The notes beneath the pieces were generated by a model. That model was given only the letters and a program-made list of their open reading frames with translations. It made no database searches and had not been told where the DNA came from. From Rubritepida sp. (GTDB taxonomy: Bacteria; Pseudomonadota; Alphaproteobacteria; Acetobacterales; Acetobacteraceae), in assembly GCA_014376425.1 (NCBI GenBank), contig JACMRO010000314.1:1-6390 (forward strand): a DNA stretch of 6,390 nt, given 5' to 3'. The position numbers were made by a program, and so were the translations under genes. Positions 1 through 5,392 of the stretch are shown here, in pieces (the stretch's first letter is position 1; each line of letters begins with the position of its first letter).

Positions 1-9
1 CGTTGAGGT

Positions 10-40
10 GATGGGCTCCCGCCTGCGCGGGCGTGACGGG
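10..40. repeat. Short palindromic repeat, REP-like (VTPAQAG-encoding type)
   Basis: The core is a 5-bp perfect stem, CCCGC (18-22) and GCGGG (27-31), with a CTGC loop, inside the context TGGGCTCCCGCCTGCGCGGG followed by CGTGACG. This closely resembles the dispersed 'TGGATTCCCGCCTGCGCGGGAATGACG' palindromes that occur in many copies between genes in alpha- and other proteobacteria. Read on the minus strand it encodes PVTPAQAGAH, a peptide often found where such repeats run into annotated proteins. It sits within about 40 bp after the stop codon of the ATP-grasp gene. That only one copy lies in this window is seen; that it is dispersed genome-wide is inferred. Confidence 0.6.
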
Positions 41-50
41 AAGGTACAGG

Positions 51-1460
51 TCAGTCATCGACGACCCACGTGTCCTTGGTGCCGCCGCCCTGGCTGGAAT
101 TCACCACCAGCGAACCGGCCCGTAACGCCACCCGCGTCAGCCCGCCCGGCACCGTGGTGACCTCGCTGCGCCCGAACAGGATGAATGGGCGCAGGCCGAC
201 ATGGCGGGGCGAAATCCCGTCCGCCACGAGCGTCGGCACGGTGGAGAGCGCCAGGGTGGGTTGGGCGATGTAGTCGCCGGGCTTCTCCGCGATGCGGCGG
301 GCGAATTCGGCGCGCATCGGCGCATCGGCATGCGGCCCGATCATCATCCCATAACCGCCCGAGCCGCGGGCCAGCTTCACCACCAGCTTCTCAAGGTTGG
401 AGAGCACCTCTGCCCGGTCCGCCTCACGCTCGCACGACAGGGTTGGCACGTTGGCCAGGCGGGGCTCCTCGCCTAGGTAGAACCGCACCATTTCCGGCAC
501 GTAGGGGTAGATTGCCTTATCGTCGGCGATGCCCGCCCCGGGCGCGTTCGCCAGCGTCACATGGCCGGCCCGGTAAGCGCGCATGACGCCTGGCACGCCC
601 ACCAAGCTGTCCGCGCGGAAGCACTCGGGGTCGAGAAATTCATCGTCGATGCGGCGATAGATCACGTCCACCTGCTTGAGGCCGGCGGTGGTGCGCATGA
701 AGACGCGGTCGTCCTCGACCACCAGGTCGCGGCCCTCGACCACTTCCACCCCCATCTCATCGGCCAGGAAGCAGTGCTCGTAATAGGCGCTGTTGAAGCT
801 GCCGGGGGTCAGGATTACGACGGTCGGATCGGCCCCCGCGGCCTCAGGCGCGACCGATTTGAGCGTTGCCAGCAGATGTTCCGGGTAGCGGTTGATGGGC
901 GCCAGGCGATGCCGCGCGCAAAGGCGCGGGAACAGCCGCAGCATCGCCTCGCGGTTCTCCAGCATGTAGCTGACGCCCGAGGGCGTGCGGCAATTGTCTT
1001 CCAGCACGAAGAAATCATCCGGCCCCGTGCGCACCATGTCGATGCCGCTGACATGGGTGTAGATGCCGCCGGGCGGGGTGAAGTCCACCATCTGCTTCCG
1101 GAACGCCTCATTCTCCAGGATCAGGCTGGCCGGGATGATGCCGGCCTTGAGGATGCGCTGCCCGTTGTAGACATCGGCCAGGAAGGCGTTGAGCGCCCGC
1201 ACCCGCTGCTCCAGCCCGGCCGAGAGCGAGCGCCATTCGGAGGCCGCGATGATCCGCGGAATGATGTCGAAGGGAATGAGGCGCTCCGGGTCGCCGCCCT
1301 CGCCATAGACCGCGAAGGTGATGCCCAGGCGGCGGAACAGCAGCTCGGCCTCGGCGGATTTTTCCTGCAGGGCGGCCAGCGGGGTGCGTTCGACCCACTC
1401 GGTAATTTCGGCATAGGTGGCGCGGGCGGGCTCGCCGTCGCGCATTTCGTCGTACGCCAT
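51..1460 (-). CDS. Circularly permuted ATP-grasp protein (COG2308 / DUF404-DUF407 type)
   Basis: This 469-residue protein belongs to the circularly permuted ATP-grasp family. Members are predicted to use ATP to join a carboxylate to an amine, probably making or modifying a peptide, but their substrate is not established. Family hallmarks are all present: LEDN followed by R-P-SGVSYMLENR (153-170), IYRRIDDEFLDP (267-278), a GVPG...LANAPG...DDK stretch (288-315), the nucleotide-binding LVVKLARGSGGYGM (359-372), YIAQPTLALST (397-407), LRPF (423-426) and SSQGGGTKDTW (455-465). Length is normal for the family and no frameshift is seen. The reading frame is open to a TTG at 1523 and an ATG at 1496. 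I chose the ATG at 1460 because homologues begin M-x-Y/F-DEM; the upstream Shine-Dalgarno match is weak (GGGGTG, about 11 nt away). This gene is normally followed by an alpha-E (DUF403) gene and often a transglutaminase-like gene, which here would lie off the left edge. Cytosolic; no signal peptide. Confidence 0.93.
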   Translation of the reverse strand: MAYDEMRDGEPARATYAEITEWVERTPLAALQEKSAEAELLFRRLGITFAVYGEGGDPERLIPFDIIPRIIAASEWRSLSAGLEQRVRALNAFLADVYNGQRILKAGIIPASLILENEAFRKQMVDFTPPGGIYTHVSGIDMVRTGPDDFFVLEDNCRTPSGVSYMLENREAMLRLFPRLCARHRLAPINRYPEHLLATLKSVAPEAAGADPTVVILTPGSFNSAYYEHCFLADEMGVEVVEGRDLVVEDDRVFMRTTAGLKQVDVIYRRIDDEFLDPECFRADSLVGVPGVMRAYRAGHVTLANAPGAGIADDKAIYPYVPEMVRFYLGEEPRLANVPTLSCEREADRAEVLSNLEKLVVKLARGSGGYGMMIGPHADAPMRAEFARRIAEKPGDYIAQPTLALSTVPTLVADGISPRHVGLRPFILFGRSEVTTVPGGLTRVALRAGSLVVNSSQGGGTKDTWVVDD

Positions 1461-1615
1461 GGTCAAGGATGCACCCCGTGAAGTCCTTACGGTCATGGGC
1501 GCATGGCGACCGCGGCAAGGCAAGCGGGGCGCGGCATGGGCCGTGTGGTTGCCAGCCGGGGTCTGCCCAAGGTGGCGGCAGGCGGCCTATCCTGCGCCAT
1601 TATGGGGGATCGAGC
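1461..1615. promoter_or_regulatory. Divergent intergenic region with presumed promoters for both neighbours
   Basis: These 155 bp separate two divergently transcribed genes, so both promoters should be here, unless the left gene's lies inside its neighbour. I find no strong consensus sigma-70 pair on either strand. The best plus-strand candidate -10 is TATCCT (1588-1593), with only a poor -35 (GCCCAA, 1565-1570); TTGCCA (1549-1554) is too far upstream to pair with it. No obvious operator palindrome was seen. The assignment rests on gene geometry more than on motif quality. Confidence 0.4.
1604..1609 (+). promoter_or_regulatory. Shine-Dalgarno site fixing the start of the TPP-enzyme gene
   Basis: GGGGGA lies 6 nt before the ATG at 1616. 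It supports that ATG over an in-frame ATG at 1469, which would add 49 residues unlike any thiamine-diphosphate enzyme and would reach almost to the divergent gene's start. Confidence 0.6.
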
Positions 1616-3190
1616 ATGACCGGTGCGGAGATGGTGGTGGCGGCGCTGCGGCAAGCGGGCGCGACGCGGATGTTCGGCGTCCCAGGCGGCGGGTCCAGCC
1701 TGGACCTGATGGCCGCGGCGCGCGCGCAGGGCATGGCCTTCCACCTGGCGCGCACGGAGGCGGGTGCCGCCATCATGGCGGGCGCCACCGCGGAGCTGAC
1801 CGGCGCGCCCTGCCCCGTGCTGGTGACGCGCGGCCCCGGCGTTTCGGCCGCCGCCAACGGCATGGCCAATGCCAGCCTGGAGCGCGCGCCGGTGATACTG
1901 CTGGCTGACGGGTTCTCACTGCGCGATCGCGACTTCGCCTCGCACCAGTATTTCGACCACGCCGCGCTGCTGCGCCCGGTGACCAAGGCGCAGCTCGGCG
2001 CGCCCGGCATCGTGGCCGGGTTGCACGCGGCGATGACGCCACCCCTGGGGCCCGTGCTGATCGAGCTGACGGCCGACGGGGCGCGCGCCCCGGTCGAAGC
2101 CGGGCCTGCCTTCAGCCGGCCGGCCCGCCGCATGCCCGGTGGGATAGAAGCGGCGCAGGCATTGCTGGCCGGTGCCACGCGGCCCGTGATCATCGCCGGG
2201 CTGGAGGCGGTACCCGCAGCGGGCACGGTGCGGGCTCTGGCGGCGCAGCTGGGCTGCCCCGTGCTTGTCACCTACAAGGCCAAGGGCGTGGTGGCGGATG
2301 CCGACCCGCTATTCGGCGGTGTCTACACCGGCGGCGCCGCCGAGGCACCGCTGCTGCATCAGGCCGACCTGATCATCCTGGCCGGCGCCGATCCGGTGGA
2401 ATTCATCGCCCAGAACTGGCGCTACGCGGCGCCGGTGCTGGAGCTGGCCAGCGTGCCGCGCCACCCGCATTACGTCGTGCCGGCGGCGGCACTGCATGGC
2501 GATGTCTGGCTCGGCCTGGCGGCACTGTGCGGTGTCCCGGGCGACTGGCGACCGGAAGAAATCGCCCAGGCGCGCAATGCATGGCTGGCGCTGCTGGCCA
2601 ACGGCCCGGCCGGCAATCGCGGCATGTCGCCGCAGGCCGTGGTGGAGCTAACGCAGGCCGCGTGTCGCGAGGCCGGCCGGCACCCGCGCGTGGCGGTGGG
2701 TGCAGGCGCGCACATGTTCCCCGCCACCACCTTCTGGCAGGCGCGCGAGCCTTCCGACCTGCTGATCTCCAACGGCCTGGCCAGCATGGGCTTCGCGTTG
2801 CCCGCCGCCATCGCCGCCGCGCTGCATGACCCTGCAAGGGGCGCCGTGGCCTTCACCGGCGATGGCGGCTTGCTGATGTGCATGGGGGAACTGGCGACAG
2901 CCGCCGCGTTGGGCGCCAACCTCGTCGTTGTCGTGTTCAACGACGCCACACTTTCGCTGATCGACATCAAAAAGGGGGAACGGGCGCTGCCGGAAGGCGG
3001 GCTGGACTGGCCGATGGTCGATTTCGCCGCGGTGATGCGCGGCTGCGGCGGCCTGGCCTGGCGGGTGGATGACGCGGCCGGCTTCACGGCCGCCATGCAA
3101 CAGGCGCTGGCGACGCCCGGGCCGACGCTGGTGGATGCGCGGGTGGACCCTGCCAGTTACCCGGCGCAGATCAAGGCGTTGCGGGGCTGA
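1616..3190 (+). CDS. Thiamine-diphosphate-dependent enzyme, acetolactate synthase large subunit-like
   Basis: This 524-residue protein has the three-domain layout of the acetolactate synthase/benzoylformate decarboxylase superfamily, whose members decarboxylate 2-keto acids or join the resulting carbanion to an acceptor. The N-terminal PYR domain opens with FGVPGGGSSLDL (20-31) and carries the expected cofactor-activating glutamate, Glu48, in RTEAGAA. TRGPG (71-75) and HQYFDH (110-115) occupy the positions of the TKGPG-like and glutamine-containing loops of relatives. A central Rossmann-like domain spans about 180-310 (RPVIIAG, 189-195). The C-terminal PP domain has SNGLASMGFALPAA (385-398) and the Mg-diphosphate motif GDGG (415-418) with Asn442 about 26 residues later. 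The second residue of the usual NN is Asp443, followed by ATLSLIDIKKGER. No ilvN-like regulatory subunit gene is adjacent, so a role in branched-chain amino acid synthesis is doubtful; another keto-acid decarboxylase or lyase is more likely. Substrate unknown. Cytosolic. Confidence 0.9.
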   Translation: MTGAEMVVAALRQAGATRMFGVPGGGSSLDLMAAARAQGMAFHLARTEAGAAIMAGATAELTGAPCPVLVTRGPGVSAAANGMANASLERAPVILLADGFSLRDRDFASHQYFDHAALLRPVTKAQLGAPGIVAGLHAAMTPPLGPVLIELTADGARAPVEAGPAFSRPARRMPGGIEAAQALLAGATRPVIIAGLEAVPAAGTVRALAAQLGCPVLVTYKAKGVVADADPLFGGVYTGGAAEAPLLHQADLIILAGADPVEFIAQNWRYAAPVLELASVPRHPHYVVPAAALHGDVWLGLAALCGVPGDWRPEEIAQARNAWLALLANGPAGNRGMSPQAVVELTQAACREAGRHPRVAVGAGAHMFPATTFWQAREPSDLLISNGLASMGFALPAAIAAALHDPARGAVAFTGDGGLLMCMGELATAAALGANLVVVVFNDATLSLIDIKKGERALPEGGLDWPMVDFAAVMRGCGGLAWRVDDAAGFTAAMQQALATPGPTLVDARVDPASYPAQIKALRG

Positions 3191-3244
3191 CCGAAGGGGC
3201 GCGCGGCCGATGCGGTTCTGACCGGCGGCCGGCGCCACCTTCGG
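3191..3244 (+). terminator. Long hairpin right after the TPP-enzyme stop (possible terminator or mRNA 3' stabiliser)
   Basis: The hairpin begins at the first base after the TGA. CCGAAGG (3191-3197) pairs with CCTTCGG (3238-3244). After a bulged A at 3237, GGCGC (3198-3202) pairs with GCGCC (3232-3236). After a bulged G at 3203, CGGCCG (3204-3209) pairs with CGGCCG (3226-3231). Finally CGGT (3213-3216) pairs with ACCG (3221-3224), closing a TCTG loop. That is about 22 base pairs in 54 nt. No T-tract follows (ATTCAGGC), so it is not a canonical intrinsic terminator. It may stop transcription weakly, protect the mRNA 3' end, or separate expression of this gene from the next. Confidence 0.5.
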
Positions 3245-3283
3245 ATTCAGGCAACCGCCCCAGCCTCCGGCGGTTCTGGCAGC

Positions 3284-4393
3284 ATGATTCATGTGTCGAA
3301 TTGCTTTCTGGCCGAGACGGCGGCGGCCACCGTGCCCGGACTGGAAAGTGCTGCTCGCCAGGTGGCCGAACAGCTGCGCGTCAGCCCGCCACTGTGCCCG
3401 ATCGCCGCAACGCACGCGCTGGCCCCACTGATGGAGCCCTTGATGGCCCAGTTCGCCACGCCGCACCACTCCGCGGACGGTGGGGCGGTGGAGCTGTTCG
3501 GGGCCCTTCGGCAGTTGGGTGCTGCCGATCTGAGCGCCGGGCGGCTTTTCGAGGGGCATGCCAACGCCCTCCATCTGCTGCGCCGGCACGCGTCGGGGCC
3601 GCAGCAGGAGGCGGTCACACGCCGGCTGGGCCAGGACGGCCTGATAGCCCTGTGGGTCGCTGATCAGCCCGCTGACCCGGTCCGGCTCGAAGGCGACACG
3701 CTGTCAGGTGGCAAGCTGCTGTGCTCGGGTGCCGGCGCGGCCAGCGCCGCCCTCATCACCGCACAGTCGGCGGCGGGCGAGATACTGATCCTGCTTGACC
3801 TGCACGATCTGCGCGGCCGCTTCGAGCCAGCCTCGCCGTGGCCCCTCTCGGGCATGCAGGCGACGGGCTCCCTGGGATTGCGGGCGGACGGCCTGCGGAT
3901 TGCCACGGCGCAGGTAGTGGGGGTACCGGGCGCCTACCGGGAAGAGCCGCGGTTCTCCGGCGGGATGTGGCGCATCCTGGCGCTGCAGTTGGGCGCGCTG
4001 GATCGGCTGAGCGACCTGCTGCTGGAGCAGCTCTGCCGGGCCGGCATCGAACACGCACCGGCGCAGCGGCAGCGCATTCTCGACAATGCGATCGACTGCG
4101 AGACCGTGTCGCACTGGGTCGCAAAGGCTGCCTGGGCTGTGGAAGCCGGCCAAGAACCCGCCCGCGCGGTGGCCTATGTGGGACTGGCGCGGGAGGTGAC
4201 CCTGCGCGCCGCCGAAGCCCTCATGGCGCGGGTGCAGCGGGGCCTGGGGGCGGCGGCGCTGACCGAAGGCGCGGAAGTCCAGCGGTTGCTGCGAGACCTG
4301 GCCTGCTTCCTGCGCCAACCCGCGCCTGACCAGGCTTTCGAGGCCGCCGTGGACCACGTGGCTGCAAACTCAAGCGCGGCGCGGTGGCCTTAG
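3284..4393 (+). CDS. Divergent acyl-CoA dehydrogenase-like protein
   Basis: This 369-residue protein resembles the flavin-dependent acyl-CoA dehydrogenase fold, in the divergent branch seen in alphaproteobacteria. The N-terminal helical part contains GRLFEGHANALHLLRRH (86-102). The middle beta domain holds SGGKLLCSGAGAASAALITA (141-160) and GSLGLRADGLRIATAQVVG (195-213). The C-terminal helical bundle (about 225-360) includes GGMWRILALQLGALDRL (226-242), ARAVAYVGLAREVTLRAAEALM (293-314) and RDLACFLRQPAPDQA (337-351). The EGT-type catalytic glutamate of true dehydrogenases is absent from this region, so the reaction is uncertain: it may be an oxygenase-like or non-catalytic member. From memory, related genes often sit with a PIG-L deacetylase, a methyltransferase and a glycosyltransferase; none is present here. 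The ATG at 3284 is the first start after the preceding stop, but its ribosome-binding site is weak; a GTG at 3293 is possible. It is separated from the TPP gene by 93 bp and a long hairpin, so co-transcription is uncertain. Confidence 0.75.
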   Translation: MIHVSNCFLAETAAATVPGLESAARQVAEQLRVSPPLCPIAATHALAPLMEPLMAQFATPHHSADGGAVELFGALRQLGAADLSAGRLFEGHANALHLLRRHASGPQQEAVTRRLGQDGLIALWVADQPADPVRLEGDTLSGGKLLCSGAGAASAALITAQSAAGEILILLDLHDLRGRFEPASPWPLSGMQATGSLGLRADGLRIATAQVVGVPGAYREEPRFSGGMWRILALQLGALDRLSDLLLEQLCRAGIEHAPAQRQRILDNAIDCETVSHWVAKAAWAVEAGQEPARAVAYVGLAREVTLRAAEALMARVQRGLGAAALTEGAEVQRLLRDLACFLRQPAPDQAFEAAVDHVAANSSAARWP

Positions 4394-4406
4394 GCCAACC
4401 GGCCGC

Positions 4407-4437
4407 CCGCCCCTCAGTCGGGGCGGATGTTGTTTTC
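4407..4437 (+). terminator. Intrinsic terminator of the ACAD-like gene, overlapping the convergent gene's stop
   Basis: CCGCCCC (4407-4413) pairs perfectly with GGGGCGG (4420-4426) around the six-base loop TCAGTC, followed on the plus strand by a T-rich run containing TTGTTTT. It begins 13 bp after the stop codon at 4391-4393. The loop contains the complement of the TGA stop of the minus-strand gene. On the minus strand no T-run follows, so it should act mainly on plus-strand transcription, though the hairpin could form on either transcript. Confidence 0.75.
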
Positions 4438-5379
4438 CCGCACCACCCGCCCCGATATTTCCATCTGCTGTTCGAGGAAGCTGCTGAAGACAGCGCCATC
4501 GCCAGCTACCACTTCGATCCCCAGCGGGTCGGTCAGCCTGGCACGCACTTCAGGCAGCGCCAGCGCCTGGCGGCAGGCGGCCTCCATGCGCGCCTTGACG
4601 GCAACAGGCAGCCCGGCAGGCCCCAGCACGCCCCAGAAGGCGCGGGCATCGATGCCGGGCACGCCCACCTCGGCCAGCGTCGGGACATTGGGGAGCTGGC
4701 CGTAGCGCTGCGCCGACGTCACCGCCAACGGCACGACAATGCCCTCGGCCAGCATCGCCGCGAAGATTGTGAGTGTAGCGACATACAGGTCACATTCGGC
4801 AGAGGCCGCCGCGACCACCAGCGGGCCACCGCCCCGGTAAGGCACGTGCACCACCTTGAAGCCGCCATTCGCCTGCGCCTGGCTCATCGCCAGATGCGCC
4901 AGGCTGCCATTGCCGATGGTGCCGTAGGTCAGCGTATCCGGACGTACCCGGGCGGCGGTCAGCAAGGCGGCGAAATCCGCCAATGGCCGCGTGCGGTGGC
5001 GCAGCACCAGGTTGGGCGCGGTGCCGACGAGGCAGATCGGCGTCAGGTCGCGCCTGGTGTCGTAACCCAGGCTGGGGATCAGGAAGGGGTTCACCGCGTG
5101 GGTGTCGAACACCACGGCCCAGGTGTTGCCATCGGGGGCGGCGCGGGCCACTGCCTGGGCGCCCAGAGCGCCCGACGCACCGGGACGGTTTTCGACCACC
5201 ACAGGGCTGCCCAGTATGGCGCTGAGATGCGGCGCAAGAAGCCTGGCCACCAAGTCCGTGCTGCCGCCGGGCGGAAAACCCACGATCAGGCGAATCGCGC
5301 CGGATTGGGCCAGCGCGCTGTGCGTCAGCGCGGAAATAACCAGGGGCGCTGCTAGCAACGCGCGTCGGTTCGTGGTCAT
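4414..5379 (-). CDS. Bug-family (TctC-like) periplasmic tripartite tricarboxylate transporter receptor
   Basis: This 321-residue protein is an extracytoplasmic solute-binding receptor of the Bug family. Such proteins capture small carboxylates or related metabolites and pass them to TctA/TctB-type membrane subunits. Residues 1-24 form a signal peptide: NRRALLAAPLVISALTHSALA with probable cleavage after ALA; the twin arginine at 5-6 leaves Tat export possible. Mature-domain hallmarks are GFPPGGSTDLVAR (34-46), VVENRPGASG (61-70), APDG (81-84), YGTIGNGSLAHL (152-163), VHVPYRGGGP (177-186), LPNVPTLAEVGVPG (229-242) and WGVLGPAGLP (249-258). The length is typical and the frame is intact. The start ATG at 5379 has a good Shine-Dalgarno 7 nt upstream. 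No tctA or tctB gene is in the window, as is common for the many orphan Bug genes. The ligand cannot be read from sequence. It probably shares an operon with the upstream telA-like gene. Confidence 0.93.
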   Translation of the reverse strand: MTTNRRALLAAPLVISALTHSALAQSGAIRLIVGFPPGGSTDLVARLLAPHLSAILGSPVVVENRPGASGALGAQAVARAAPDGNTWAVVFDTHAVNPFLIPSLGYDTRRDLTPICLVGTAPNLVLRHRTRPLADFAALLTAARVRPDTLTYGTIGNGSLAHLAMSQAQANGGFKVVHVPYRGGGPLVVAAASAECDLYVATLTIFAAMLAEGIVVPLAVTSAQRYGQLPNVPTLAEVGVPGIDARAFWGVLGPAGLPVAVKARMEAACRQALALPEVRARLTDPLGIEVVAGDGAVFSSFLEQQMEISGRVVRENNIRPD

Positions 5380-5386
5380 CGACTGG

Positions 5387-5392
5387 CCCTCA
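5387..5392 (-). promoter_or_regulatory. Shine-Dalgarno of the Bug gene, overlapping the telA-like stop codon
   Basis: On the minus strand TGAGGG carries both the TGA stop of the upstream telA-like gene and the GAGGG ribosome-binding site, 7 nt before the Bug gene ATG at 5379. The arrangement favours translational coupling and fixes the start. Confidence 0.65.

Noticed and set aside
1..58. Minus-strand frame starting at the ATG at 58, overlapping the ATP-grasp stop (MTDLYLPVTPAQAGAHHLN...)
   Set aside because: Most of the visible peptide is encoded by the palindromic repeat, and the start does not resemble the expected alpha-E partner. It is open to the edge, so it cannot be excluded, but it is not supported as a gene.
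561..1481. Plus-strand open frame of 306 codons opposite the ATP-grasp gene
   Set aside because: It is an antisense shadow created by GC-rich codon bias. Its translation is His/Gln/Arg-rich with no family resemblance, while the minus strand carries a clear conserved protein.
1461..1523. N-terminal extension of the ATP-grasp protein from TTG 1523 or ATG 1496
   Set aside because: Family members begin with the M-x-Y/F-DEM sequence at the ATG at 1460, and neither upstream start has a better ribosome-binding site.
1469..1615. A 49-residue N-terminal extension of the TPP enzyme
   Set aside because: The extra residues do not look like any part of the family, and a proper Shine-Dalgarno precedes the ATG at 1616.
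2648..3589. Minus-strand open frame of 313 codons spanning the TPP and ACAD-like genes
   Set aside because: It crosses two well-supported genes and the hairpin between them, and its translation is Arg/Gly/His-rich without recognisable motifs.
4384..5355. Plus-strand open frame of 323 codons opposite the Bug gene
   Set aside because: Same shadow effect: almost coextensive with the Bug gene, low-complexity His/Arg/Gln-rich composition and no recognisable domain.
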